Origin: Sphingosinicellaceae bacterium | GTDB taxonomy: Bacteria; Pseudomonadota; Alphaproteobacteria; Sphingomonadales; Sphingomonadaceae | NCBI GenBank assembly: GCA_019285715.1 | Contig: CP079108.1 | Coordinates: 1,503,001 to 1,567,000 of the forward strand | Reading direction: 5' to 3' | DNA length: 64,000 nucleotides | Shown: in pieces, positions 11,089 to 19,838 of the stretch | How the letters are laid out: the number at the start of each line of letters is the position of its first letter | Position numbering within the stretch: the first letter of the stretch is position 1 | The notes under the pieces: generated by a model | The model's database searches: none | The model's input: the letters and a program-made list of their open reading frames with translations, nothing else | Told to the model about the DNA's origin: nothing | Translations under genes and position numbers: made by a program

Positions 11089-11960
11089 TTACGGTGCCGC
11101 GATCGGCATCTCGATGATTTGGGCTGTGTGTACTTCTGGTGTAATCGTGCCAGCCAAGCCGAAGCTGAGCAGCGACGCTGCCTTGTGAACGTGAGTGTCG
11201 AGGGCATGGAAATATCGCAGCACCATTGCCAGCGTCTTGTGGCCGCTGATGAGCTGGACAGTGGGCAAGTCGACACCGGCCATAATGAGTTTGGTGATCG
11301 CGGTGCGGCGCATGGTGTGGGGCGTTATCCGCTCTGGAGACAATCCCGCACGCACAACCGCTCGCGAGAATTGGCGGCCCATACGGGTGCGGTGGGCAGC
11401 CTTGGCTTGCTTCGCGTTGGCGGTCGGGAAGATCCAGCCATCGGTGTCACCCCCCATTTTTCGTTGCTTTTTAAGCATATCGGCGAGTTCGGGTGTGATC
11501 GGTTGGTTGCGGCTGCCTGCCTTCGCCAGCGGGACGAAGATACGTAGATTTCCGGCGTCGATTTGATAGAACCGCGCACGTAGTATCTCGCGGTGGCGCA
11601 TAGCGGTGTTCAGCCCGAAAGCCACGAACAGCCACGTGAGGCAGTCCTGATCGGCAACTGCTGCAGTCTTCAAGGCCTGCGCCTGGTCTTCGGTAAGGAC
11701 GATCATAGGAAGCTGATCCTCCTTGGTCTTGGTGATAGGTGGGATGTCATCAGCCTTGATCCATTTCCACCACTTAGCGGACGATAGCATGTGGGAGAGG
11801 GTCGCCAGCTCTCGGTTGACGAGCGCGTCAGAGGCGCCCTCGCCGCGACGGGCTTTCCGGTATGCCTTGATGCCGAAGTCGGTCAGCCGGTCGATTCGCT
11901 GCGCGCCGAAGTAGGGCTTTAACCGATCGCGCAGATGCTGATGGTCGACCTTGCCGATCG
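11089..11960 (-). pseudogene. Tyrosine recombinase (phage/island integrase), 5'-truncated
   Basis: The catalytic domain is intact, with the first Arg in GLNTAMRHREILRARF, the His-x-x-Arg box in ITPHTMRRTAITKL, a later His in SGHKTLAMVLRYFH and a candidate Tyr in the same stretch. Part of the SAM-like core-binding domain is present (ELATLSHMLSSAKWWKWIK). The N-terminus is lost: the frame stays open to 12057, but beyond about 11960 it runs antisense through an alpha/beta hydrolase coding sequence. A deletion or recombination therefore removed the start of the gene. It lies just after tRNA-Cys, the usual position for a tRNA-targeting integrase. No start codon with a good ribosome-binding site is visible. 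Confidence 0.75.
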
Positions 11961-12663
11961 CTTTCATCTCATTGCACCCGACTACATCGGCTTCGGGCAC
12001 TCCGACGCACCGTCTAACACCGAGTTCAAATACACGTTCGACAACCTGGCGGCCCACGTGACTGGGCTGATCGACGTCCTTGGGCTGAAGTCGTACATCC
12101 TATATATGCAGGACTATGGCGGCCCAGTCGGCTTCCGCATCTTCGCAGAGCGGCCCAGCGCGATCGCAGGCTTCGTCATCCAGAATACTAACGCTTATGT
12201 CGAGGGTTTCGGCGAACCTCCGAAGGCGGCGCTCGGCCCCTTATGGCAGGAACGGACCCCCAAGACGGAAGAGCCCGCGCGGGCGTTTGTGGGCCTAGAA
12301 AGCACGAAGCACCACTGGCTAGCGGGTGCTCGAGACGAGGCGAGCATCAACCCGGACAACTGGGTGCTCGATCAGGCCCTGCTAGACCGTCCTGGCGTGC
12401 AGGATGCTCAGGTCGATCTCCTCGAAGACTACAAGAACAACGTTGCAAAGTACGATGCGTGGCATTCGATGTTTCGTCAGGTCAAGCCCAAGACGCTGAT
12501 CGTTTGGGGCAAGCACGACACGTTCTTCATCGAAGCGGGCGCGCGCGCCTTTCTGACGGACCTCCCCGACGCGAAGCTTGTCTGGCTAGATGCTGGTCAC
12601 TTCGTGCTCGACGAAAACCACACGAAAGTTGCCGACGAAATCAAGGCGTTGTTTGTGGCCTGA
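11945..12663 (+). pseudogene. Alpha/beta hydrolase (dehalogenase/epoxide-hydrolase-like), 5'-truncated
   Basis: Homology starts abruptly at LADRFHLIAPDYIGFGHSD, which in relatives follows about 90 residues of N-terminus including the oxyanion HG motif; those are absent here. The remainder has the nucleophile Asp in YMQDYGGPVGFR, the acid in WGKHDTFFIEAG and the catalytic His in LDAGHFVLDEN. It resembles the full-length hydrolase at 30612-31610 but keeps the catalytic residues that one has lost. It meets the truncated integrase head-to-head at about 11945-11960. An ATG at 11935 could allow a short product, but without the oxyanion hole activity is unlikely. Confidence 0.72.
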
Positions 12664-12887
12664 TCCCGCCTCCAGCTGGGGTGCCGTGAAGACGGCATTC
12701 CGGCGGGGACGCCCCGCCCGAGGAGCCCGGTAATGCGGTCCGCGACTGCTCGTGCAGGTCGCGCATCGAAAGCATGCCCAGCGGGCATTTCACCGCGGCC
12801 CCGGCTGCGGCCATTGAGGTTGGCAGGGACCGGGGTCTTCCCCCCTTTGATCTCGGTCCCACCGTTCGCATTCCAGAGGAAGTCGCC

Positions 12888-13349
12888 GTGAACATCAGGT
12901 CCATCTTCGTCGCCGCCAGCCTCGCCGTCGGCGCGATTGCCATTCCGGGCGCAGTCATTGCCAAGACGGCGCCGGTCTATACCGGCACCTTCAGCAATAT
13001 CGCGCTGTCGGGCTATGACGCGGTCGCCTATTTCACCCAGGGCAAGCCGGTGAAAGGCACCGCCGAGTTCACCACCCGCTACGACGGTGCCGACTGGCAG
13101 TTCGCCAGCGCCGCCGACCTCGCCGCCTTCAAGACCAGCCCCGCGAAATACGCGCCGCAATACGGCGGCTATTGCGCCTGGGCGGTCAGCCAGGGCTACA
13201 CCGCCTCCGGCGACCCGATGATCTGGAAGATCGTCGATGGCAAATTGTATGTCAATTACAATGCCGCGGTCGGTGCCAAGTGGTCGAAGAACATCCCCGG
13301 TTTCATCACTGCAGCGAACACCAACTGGCCAAAGCTCACCGTAAAATAA
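12888..13349 (+). CDS. Secreted YHS-domain protein
   Basis: A 153-residue protein with a signal peptide (about residues 1-25, IAIPGAVIAKT) and a YHS-type domain: NIALSGYDAVAYFTQGKPVKG, then FASAADLAAFKTSPAKYAPQYGGYCAWAVSQGY. YHS domains are small metal-associated modules; the periplasmic forms have no settled function. The GTG at 12888 is chosen because AGAGGA lies 7 nt upstream and the signal peptide begins there. It is followed at 31 nt by a four-helix membrane protein, a pairing that suggests joint function. Confidence 0.85.
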   Translation: MNIRSIFVAASLAVGAIAIPGAVIAKTAPVYTGTFSNIALSGYDAVAYFTQGKPVKGTAEFTTRYDGADWQFASAADLAAFKTSPAKYAPQYGGYCAWAVSQGYTASGDPMIWKIVDGKLYVNYNAAVGAKWSKNIPGFITAANTNWPKLTVK

Positions 13350-13380
13350 TTATCAGTGGTTCGTTCAAGGAGTGACTGTG

Positions 13381-13854
13381 ATGAATACTGTCCGCAAATA
13401 CCAGTTCGTTTTCGTACTCTATATCGCTTTCGTGTTCATCCAGTCACTGTTCTTCAAATTCACGAATTCGCCGGAGACCCAATATATCTTCGGCACGCTC
13501 GATGCCTGGGCTGCCTCGCTGGGCTTCGCGGGTGTGTTTGCGCCCGGCGGGATTTTCTCGCAGTACGTCATCGGCAGCTTCGAGCTGATTGCCAGTACGG
13601 CGCTGCTCGCCAGCCTGCTGCCCGCACTGCGCGGTATTCGTCCTTACGCGGCGCTGCTCGCGCTGGGCGTCATCTCGGGCGCGATCTTCTTTCACCTGTT
13701 CACACCGCTCGGCGTGTCGGTGGTCAACGCCGACGGCAGTCGCGACGGCGGCGAGCTCTTCGCTCTCGCCTGCGGAGTCTGGGTCTCGGCCGCAATCCTC
13801 ATCCTCCTCAATCGCGACCGGCTGCCGTTCATCGGCGGCGCGGCGGCGGTCTGA
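13381..13854 (+). CDS. DoxX-like four-helix membrane protein
   Basis: A 157-residue polytopic protein with four hydrophobic segments (about residues 9-26, 55-77, 84-104 and 123-141) and a conserved-looking HLFTPLGVSVV...DGGELFALA loop, the layout of DoxX/DoxD-type proteins. AAGGAG ends 8 nt before the ATG at 13381; the GTG three codons earlier would overlap that site. It follows the YHS protein and precedes a DedA-type gene. A degraded copy of its 3' half is found at 52500-52733. The exact family assignment is uncertain. Confidence 0.7.
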   Translation: MNTVRKYQFVFVLYIAFVFIQSLFFKFTNSPETQYIFGTLDAWAASLGFAGVFAPGGIFSQYVIGSFELIASTALLASLLPALRGIRPYAALLALGVISGAIFFHLFTPLGVSVVNADGSRDGGELFALACGVWVSAAILILLNRDRLPFIGGAAAV

Positions 13855-13879
13855 ACCCTTCTCGACCGGAGCCCATGCG

Positions 13880-14461
13880 ATGCACAATTTCCTCGCCGAC
13901 CTGCTGACGATGCAGATGCTGACGCCGGTCGCGCTGGTCGCCGCGCTGATCGTCGCGACCTTCGTCCTGGAGGATGTCGCGACCGTCGCTGCCGGGCTGC
14001 TGGCCGGGCGTATGGCGATCGACCCGGCGATCGCAGTCGCAGCCGTCATCGTCGGGACGGTTGCCGGCGATCTCGCGCTCTACGCCGCCGGTCGCTGGCT
14101 TGGCGGCACCGCCCTCGCCGCACGCCTGCGTGCCCGTGGCTCGGGCACCGTCGAGGCGAGTCTACGCCGTCGCGGCCTGGCTGCGGTCGCTATTGCGCGC
14201 TTCCTACCCGGCACGCGGTTCCCGGTCTTCCTCGGCAGTGGCGTCGTGTCCTTGTCCTTCGCCGCGGTGACCGCGACCGTCGTCGCCACGACATTAGTCT
14301 GGACCCCGGCGCTGTTCTTTGTGAGCAGCCAGGCCGGAGCAACCGTCTTCGCCGCGCTGACACCCGCGACGGTCGCACTCGCGGCGGGCCTGCTTGCGCT
14401 GGTGTTGTGGGGTCCGCGTCTGCTCGCCCGCCACCGTGCCACGCGCACGATCGTGGCCTGA
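13880..14461 (+). CDS. DedA-family membrane protein
   Basis: A 193-residue integral membrane protein with DedA hallmarks: FVLEDVATVAAGLLAGRM near the N-terminus, GTVAGDLALYAAGRWLGG, and the re-entrant motif ARFLPGTRFPVFLGSGV. DedA proteins include undecaprenyl-phosphate and phospholipid flippases at the inner membrane. It follows the DoxX-like gene by 25 nt and precedes the TPR protein by 5 nt, so it may head the downstream operon. Confidence 0.85.
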   Translation: MHNFLADLLTMQMLTPVALVAALIVATFVLEDVATVAAGLLAGRMAIDPAIAVAAVIVGTVAGDLALYAAGRWLGGTALAARLRARGSGTVEASLRRRGLAAVAIARFLPGTRFPVFLGSGVVSLSFAAVTATVVATTLVWTPALFFVSSQAGATVFAALTPATVALAAGLLALVLWGPRLLARHRATRTIVA

Positions 14462-14466
14462 GTCCG

Positions 14467-15735
14467 ATGCTCGACCGTCACAACCAGCTCACGCTGACCA
14501 CCAGCGACACGGATGTCGTCGTTGCAGTCGACGGTCTCGAGGCAGCATTGCTGCGCTACGGCCGAGAGGTTGGCGACTATCTCAGCGGCCCCGGGCCGTC
14601 GAGCGATAGCGCCTATGCCCTCGCCAGCGCTGCCGCGATCCACTTGTTCGCGCTGACCGCACCGGGCCGGGTCCGCGCGCAGCCCTATGTTGCGGCGGCC
14701 GAGGAGTTCGCGGCTGCCGGGACATTGCACGAGCAGATGTTCGTTGCCGGCATCGCGACATGGGCGCGCGGCGATCTCGGCGAGGCCAAGGCCCGGCATC
14801 TCGTCATCGCTCAGCAGTGGCCACAGGACCTGCTGTCCGCCAAGATCCTGCAGTTCCACCAACTCAACACCGGCGACTTCAGCGGCATGCTCGCTGGCGT
14901 CGATCTGATCGTTCGCGCGCAACCGCAGAACGGCTTTGTCCACGGCATGCGCGCCTTTGCCCTCGAGCAATGCGGCGAGCTCGAAGCCGCCGAGCGCGCC
15001 GGGCGCAAGGCCATAGCGATGGGTCACGACCCATGGGCTCACCACGCCGTCGCACACGTCCTCGACACGCAGGGCAGGGCGCGCGAGGGACGGTCGTGGG
15101 CGCAGCGGTTCGGGCACGAATGGGCGGGCTGCTCGTCCTTTCTCTACACCCACAACTGGTGGCACGCCGCGCTGTTCGAGCTCAGCCTCGGTGATGAAGA
15201 CGCCGCGCTCGACCTGTTCGACACGCGGATCTGGGGTGTGCGCCGCGATAGCGTGCAGGACCAGATCAACGCCGTGTCGCTGCTCGCGCGCCTCGAGCTG
15301 GAGGGCGTCGATGCCGGCGACCGCTGGGCCGACATCGCACAGCACCTCGCGTCTCGCATCGACGACCGTGCCAACCCTTTCGTCGACCTGCACCTCGCCT
15401 ACGGGCTGGCACGCGCCGGTTGCGACGACGCTGTCGCGGACCTCCTCTGCGATCTTGACGCGCGCGCGCGCGACGGCGGTCGCATCGAGGTCGCCGCCGC
15501 GCGTGCTGCCACGGGCTTCGTCGCGCATGCCCGGCGCCAATACTCCACGGCCGCGAAACAGATCGGCAGCGCGCTCGGCGATGCGATCGGGTTCGGGGGT
15601 AGCCACACCCAGCGCCGTTTGCTCGACCTCCTCGCCGCCGACGCCGCCAGCAAGGCGAGCGATCGGAGCCGGTCCGTCGGCGGCTGGGCCAGGCCGGTCG
15701 GCTCGCGGCCCGAGATGCTGTCATGCGCAAGCTGA
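14467..15735 (+). CDS. Tetratricopeptide-repeat protein, TTC38-like
   Basis: A 422-residue soluble protein with helical repeats. Diagnostic phrases match the TTC38 family: FVHGMRAFALEQCGELEAAERAGRKAIAM, DPWAHHAVAHVLDTQGR, EGRSWAQR and FLYTHNWWHAALFELSLGDEDAALDLFD. No signal peptide is seen. TTC38-like proteins have no established bacterial role; the repeats point to a scaffold or adaptor. The ATG at 14467 is the first that matches the repeat start. Its end overlaps the next gene by 13 nt, making it the first gene of a four-gene translationally coupled set. Confidence 0.8.
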   Translation: MLDRHNQLTLTTSDTDVVVAVDGLEAALLRYGREVGDYLSGPGPSSDSAYALASAAAIHLFALTAPGRVRAQPYVAAAEEFAAAGTLHEQMFVAGIATWARGDLGEAKARHLVIAQQWPQDLLSAKILQFHQLNTGDFSGMLAGVDLIVRAQPQNGFVHGMRAFALEQCGELEAAERAGRKAIAMGHDPWAHHAVAHVLDTQGRAREGRSWAQRFGHEWAGCSSFLYTHNWWHAALFELSLGDEDAALDLFDTRIWGVRRDSVQDQINAVSLLARLELEGVDAGDRWADIAQHLASRIDDRANPFVDLHLAYGLARAGCDDAVADLLCDLDARARDGGRIEVAAARAATGFVAHARRQYSTAAKQIGSALGDAIGFGGSHTQRRLLDLLAADAASKASDRSRSVGGWARPVGSRPEMLSCAS

Positions 15736-16547
15736 GCATCCTCACCGCCGTCGCCCTGACCGGTTGCGCGATGCCGACGACGCCGAGCGCCAAGGACGCC
15801 GCCCGCGATCGGCTCGCACGGTCGAGCTACGCCGCCCCAGGAGGACTCCAGGTCAGCATGCTGTCGCGCGGCAACCCCGAGGACCGCCGCGTCATCTTCG
15901 TCCACGGCACGCCGGGCAGCGCGGTCGGGTGGGAACACTATGTCCGCTCGCCTGAGCCCGGCACCGAAGCAATCGCGATCGACCGGCCGGGTTTCGGCGC
16001 GACGCGCCCCGGTGAAGCGCTGGTATCGCTCAAGACGCAGGCGGCCGCGATCGCGCCCCTGCTTGTCGAACGCGGCGGCAGCTGGCCGATCCTCGTCGGC
16101 CATTCGCTCGGCGGCCCGATCATCGCGCAGGTCGCGGCGGACAATCCCGGCAAGGTCGGCGGCCTCCTGATCCTCGCCGGGGCGTTCGATCCCGGGCTCG
16201 AGAAGATCAACCCGATGCAGCCCATCGGAGAATGGCCGCTCGTGCGCGCGTTGCTGCCGGCGCGGTTTCGCAACGCCAACCGCGAACTCCTCGGCCTGAA
16301 GCCCCAACTCGTGGCGCTGGCACCGCGCCTCGCCAACTTACGCTGCCGCGTCACCATCATCCACGGAACCAAGGATGACCTCGTGCCCTACGCGAATGTC
16401 GCATTCCTGCGCTCCCACCTTACCGGGGTCGCGGCGCTCACTGTCGAGACGATCGAGGGCCAGAACCACTTCATCGTCTGGAACCAGGAGAGCCGCGTCG
16501 AGGCCGCCCTCGCGGGACTGCTCGCCGCACCGTCGCCGACATGCTGA
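15723..16547 (+). CDS. Lipoprotein alpha/beta hydrolase
   Basis: A 274-residue protein with a lipobox (ALTGC, Cys15), so probably a membrane-anchored periplasmic enzyme. It has an alpha/beta hydrolase fold: oxyanion motif HGTPGS at residues 61-66, nucleophile elbow GHSLGG with Ser128, a candidate acid in HGTKDDLVPY and catalytic His in EGQNHFIVW. The substrate is unknown. It overlaps the upstream TPR gene by 13 nt and the downstream ATP-grasp gene by 7 nt. Esterase, lipase and peptidase activities are all possible for the fold. Confidence 0.88.
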   Translation: MRKLSILTAVALTGCAMPTTPSAKDAARDRLARSSYAAPGGLQVSMLSRGNPEDRRVIFVHGTPGSAVGWEHYVRSPEPGTEAIAIDRPGFGATRPGEALVSLKTQAAAIAPLLVERGGSWPILVGHSLGGPIIAQVAADNPGKVGGLLILAGAFDPGLEKINPMQPIGEWPLVRALLPARFRNANRELLGLKPQLVALAPRLANLRCRVTIIHGTKDDLVPYANVAFLRSHLTGVAALTVETIEGQNHFIVWNQESRVEAALAGLLAAPSPTC

Positions 16548-17653
16548 GCGCGACGCCCTCGCCGGTGCCCCATCGCGGCATGCCGCCACTTGCCCCGGCG
16601 CCGGTGCTGTCGTTCTTCGAATTCTGGCCGGCGTGGCTGTTCTACCTGCCGGTCTGGCTATGGATCGGCTGGCTGTCGCTGCGCCACCGCGGCATCCGGC
16701 TGCCGCTGGTCGCCAACCCGCTGTTTCCGGCGGGCGGCCTGTTCGGCGAGGTCAAGTCGGACATCCTCGACCAGCTTGGCGGCGACGCCCAGCGCTGGGT
16801 CGCGCGCTACGTGACCGTGGCTCGCGGCACCGGCCCCGCCGCATCCGTCGCGGATGCGGCGATCGCCAGCGCTCGTGCTGCCGGGCTCGACTTTCCGCTC
16901 GTTGCCAAGCCCGAACTAGGGTGCCGCGGCGCAGGCGTCAGGCCGGTCAAGGACCTTGCCGAGCTCACGGTCTACGCGGCGGGGTTTCCACACGGCGAGG
17001 CATTCCTGCTACAGACGCTCGTCGACGTCGAAGGCGAGGCCGGGGTGTTCTACGTCCGCGAGCCGGGCCAGCCGCGCGGCGAGATCATCTCGCTGACGCT
17101 CAAGTACTTCCCCTACGTTACCGGCGACGGCAAGCGCACGCTCGAGCAGTTGATCCGCGACGATCCCCGCGCCGGGCGATTGAGCCATCTTTACCTGGGC
17201 CGTCATGCCCGGCGTCTCACCGAAATTTTCGCCGCCGGCGAGCCGTTCCGACTGGCGTTCGCGGGCAGCCATAGCCGCGGTGCGATCTTCCGCGACGGCA
17301 CGCCGATGATCACCGAGGCAATGCGCGCGCGCTTCGACGCAATTGCGGCGCAGGTGCCGGAGTTCTGGTTCGGACGATTCGACGTGCGCTTCGCCGACTT
17401 CTCGGCACTCCAGCGCGGCGAGGATTTCACCATCGTCGAGTGCAATGGCGCCGGGTCGGAGTCGACCCACATCTGGGATAGCCGGACCACGCTCCGCGCC
17501 GCCTACAGCGCGCTGTTCCGGCAATATGCGCTGCTGTGGCGGATCGGCGCTGCCAACCGCGCGCGCGGCTTCCGGCCGGAGGCCTGGTCGGTGTTCCTGG
17601 CCCGTCGGCGGCGCGAACTCGATGCCACCCCAGCTTATCCGGCGACAGCGTGA
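16541..17653 (+). CDS. Membrane-anchored ATP-grasp enzyme (D-Ala-D-Ala-ligase-related)
   Basis: A 370-residue protein that begins with a hydrophobic anchor (FFEFWPAWLFYLPVWLWIGWL, about residues 24-45). An ATP-grasp-like fold follows, containing LPLVAKPELGCRGAGVRPV (ATP-binding lysine and glycine-rich loop), VEGEAGVFYVREP and a C-terminal metal-binding region with FGRFDVRFADFSAL and TIVECNGAGSESTHIWD. ATP-grasp enzymes join a carboxylate to an amine or thiol. Neighbours are hydrolases that could act on the same amide or ester product. It overlaps the previous gene by 7 nt and the next by 1 nt (TGATG). Confidence 0.75.
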   Translation: MLSATPSPVPHRGMPPLAPAPVLSFFEFWPAWLFYLPVWLWIGWLSLRHRGIRLPLVANPLFPAGGLFGEVKSDILDQLGGDAQRWVARYVTVARGTGPAASVADAAIASARAAGLDFPLVAKPELGCRGAGVRPVKDLAELTVYAAGFPHGEAFLLQTLVDVEGEAGVFYVREPGQPRGEIISLTLKYFPYVTGDGKRTLEQLIRDDPRAGRLSHLYLGRHARRLTEIFAAGEPFRLAFAGSHSRGAIFRDGTPMITEAMRARFDAIAAQVPEFWFGRFDVRFADFSALQRGEDFTIVECNGAGSESTHIWDSRTTLRAAYSALFRQYALLWRIGAANRARGFRPEAWSVFLARRRRELDATPAYPATA

Positions 17654-18777
17654 TGGTGCCCGGCGCGCCAACCGGCATGACGGCCGCCAACTGGCGCGCG
17701 CACCCGTATGCGCCCTGGGCGTTCCGTAACGTCGCGGCGTTCTTGCCCACCGCGCCGATCCTCGGCGTCGCGCCGACCGACTTTCTCCCCGGCTCGCCGC
17801 TGTCCTCGCTCGTTCTTCCCTGTGACGACGGCATGCCCACCGACCTGCATGCCATGCTCGATGCGACCCACGCCGACGGCTTCATCGTCCTGCACCGCGG
17901 CAGGATCGTCTTCGAGCACTATGCCGAAGGGATGACCGCGGCGACGCAGCACCTGTGCTTCTCGGTGACCAAGTCGCTCGTCGGCCTGATCGCTGAACTC
18001 CTCATTGCGGACGGGACCATCGGCCCCGCCGCCGTGGCGGGGACGGTCGTGCCCGAACTCGCTGGCACAGGCTTTGCGCCGGCGTACCTGCGCGACCTGC
18101 TCGACATGACCGACGGGGTCGCCTTCGACGAGGACTATGCCGACTCGGCCGCCCAGATCCACGACTATTCGCGGCACTTCTGGGGCGACGGCGGCGGCGG
18201 CGTGCTCGCTGCACTCGCCCGCCTGCCGCAGCGCGCCTCGTGCTGCAAATCCTTCGCCTATCGGACGCCGGTCACCGATGTCGTCGGCCTGATGCTCGAG
18301 CGGCTGACCGGCGACCCGCTCGAACGCTTGCTGGTCGACCTGGTCTGGGGCCCGGCGGGGGCCGGACCGGCGACCTGGGTACGCGACACCGGCGGGCGTG
18401 TCATCGCGTCCGCCGGCCTGTCGTGCACGTTACGCGATCTTGCCCGCGTCGGGCGCTTGCTGGCCACTGCGGCAGATACCCCGTTCGCAGAAGCGCGCGA
18501 CGCCATCGCCACCGGCGGGGATCGCTCGCTGTTCGCTGCGGGAAAGCAGCCCACCCGGCCGGGCTTCAGCTACCGAAGCTTCTGGTGGATCGATCACCCG
18601 ACCGGCGCGATGAACGCCTTCGGGGTCTTCGGCCAGCGCCTGCACGTCGTGCCGCAGGACGATCTCGTCATCGCCCGCTTCGGCTCGCATCCCGTCGCCA
18701 GCAATGCGGCCACCGACCTCGGCAACGCCCGCGTCAACGCGGCAATTCGAACAGCGCTCGGCACCGCGGAGATATGA
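17653..18777 (+). CDS. Serine hydrolase, class C beta-lactamase/NylB-like
   Basis: A 374-residue protein of the beta-lactamase/DD-peptidase fold. The S-x-x-K motif is SVTK (Ser104, Lys107), and candidate catalytic tyrosines are Tyr162 (VAFDEDYAD) and Tyr203 (FAYRTPVTD). FSVTKSLVG and the FDEDYAD region look like 6-aminohexanoate-dimer hydrolase (NylB) relatives more than true beta-lactamases. No signal peptide is evident, so it may be cytoplasmic. The ATG at 17653 overlaps the upstream stop by one base (TGATG); a GTG one codon earlier is possible. It closes the four-gene overlapping operon. Confidence 0.85.
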   Translation: MVPGAPTGMTAANWRAHPYAPWAFRNVAAFLPTAPILGVAPTDFLPGSPLSSLVLPCDDGMPTDLHAMLDATHADGFIVLHRGRIVFEHYAEGMTAATQHLCFSVTKSLVGLIAELLIADGTIGPAAVAGTVVPELAGTGFAPAYLRDLLDMTDGVAFDEDYADSAAQIHDYSRHFWGDGGGGVLAALARLPQRASCCKSFAYRTPVTDVVGLMLERLTGDPLERLLVDLVWGPAGAGPATWVRDTGGRVIASAGLSCTLRDLARVGRLLATAADTPFAEARDAIATGGDRSLFAAGKQPTRPGFSYRSFWWIDHPTGAMNAFGVFGQRLHVVPQDDLVIARFGSHPVASNAATDLGNARVNAAIRTALGTAEI

Positions 18778-18857
18778 GTCTTCAACGCCGACGACGGTCG
18801 AGAACAAACGGGAGGATCCACGCCACGGGCTGGGCCTGAAACAGAAGGGAACGCCAC

Positions 18858-19796
18858 TTGGAAATGCAGCAGGTTCGATACTTTCTGGCGGTAGCGCGAA
18901 CGCTGAATTTCACGCGCGCGGCCAAGCTGTGCAACGTGTCCCAGCCCTCGCTGACCCGGGCCATCCAGGGCCTTGAAGCGGAACTGGGCGGTCCGCTTTT
19001 CCACCGCGAGCGAGGCAATACGCATCTCACCGAACTGGGGCGTATCATGGCGCCCTTCCTTGCGACCGCCGCCGAGCAGACGGCGACTGCAAAGCTCGCG
19101 GCCGCCGCCTATCGGCAGCTCGACTCCGTGCCGCTCAAGATCGGGGTGATGTGCACCGTCGGGCCGGCAATCATCTCCGACCTGATCAGCAAGTTCAGGC
19201 GCGACTATCCGACCGTAAAATTCGTCGTGCAGAACTGCACGGCGCAGTCGCTTGTCTGCATGCTCATCCGCGGCGATCTCGATCTGGCGCTTTCCGGCAT
19301 GCCGGAGCGCCTCGACGATCGCTTCCACGCCCTCGAGTTGTTCGACGAGCGCTTTGTGATCGTGCTTCCGCGGGATCATCCACTGACGAACGGGGTGGTT
19401 GTAACGGGCCGGGAGTTGCATGGCGAGAACTACGTCAATCGGGCGAACTGCGAGTATTTCGACATCGCCCGCACGCAATTCATCGCGATGGGAGTGAAGC
19501 TGGAACAGGTCTTCGCCAGCGAACGCGACGATTGGGTGCAGGGGATGATCAAGGCGGGGCTCGGCCTCGGCTTCTTCCCCGAGTTCAGCGTTACCGATCC
19601 AAACCTGTTGGTCCGGCCGCTTGTCGAGCCAAGCTTCCAGCGGCGCATCGAGCTGGTTACCGTGCGCGGGCGGCCGCATTCGCCCGCGGTGGGCGCCTTC
19701 GTCGCCGAGGCACGGGCATTCACGTGGCCACGGGGCGGGACATGGCGCTCATGCCCGACCAGTACGGCAGGTCCCGCTCTCGACCACGGGGCTTGA
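18858..19796 (+). CDS. LysR-family transcriptional regulator
   Basis: A 312-residue LTTR. The N-terminal winged helix reads QQVRYFLAVARTLNFTRAAK, followed by NVSQPSLTRAIQGLEAELGG; the C-terminal effector domain begins at about residue 92 (VPLKIGVMCTVGP). The TTG at 18858 is chosen because AGAAGGGA lies about 7 nt upstream and the paralogue at 50941 starts with the same ME-M pattern from an ATG; the ATG at 18864 is the alternative. It could regulate the upstream serine-hydrolase operon in the same direction or the converging barrel gene. Confidence 0.9.
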   Translation: MEMQQVRYFLAVARTLNFTRAAKLCNVSQPSLTRAIQGLEAELGGPLFHRERGNTHLTELGRIMAPFLATAAEQTATAKLAAAAYRQLDSVPLKIGVMCTVGPAIISDLISKFRRDYPTVKFVVQNCTAQSLVCMLIRGDLDLALSGMPERLDDRFHALELFDERFVIVLPRDHPLTNGVVVTGRELHGENYVNRANCEYFDIARTQFIAMGVKLEQVFASERDDWVQGMIKAGLGLGFFPEFSVTDPNLLVRPLVEPSFQRRIELVTVRGRPHSPAVGAFVAEARAFTWPRGGTWRSCPTSTAGPALDHGA

Positions 19797-19838
19797 TCTT
19801 TGAAGCGGTTGCCTGAACGCCACTTGCCCAGGCGACGG

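Noticed and set aside
10979-12057. Direct repeat of the tRNA-Cys 3' end as an attR site
   Set aside because: I could not find a second copy of the T-arm/acceptor sequence by eye in the window, so no attachment-site pair is claimed.
14080-15606. 508-codon minus-strand frame opposite the TPR gene
   Set aside because: Antisense to a well-supported operon gene and lacking any family signature.
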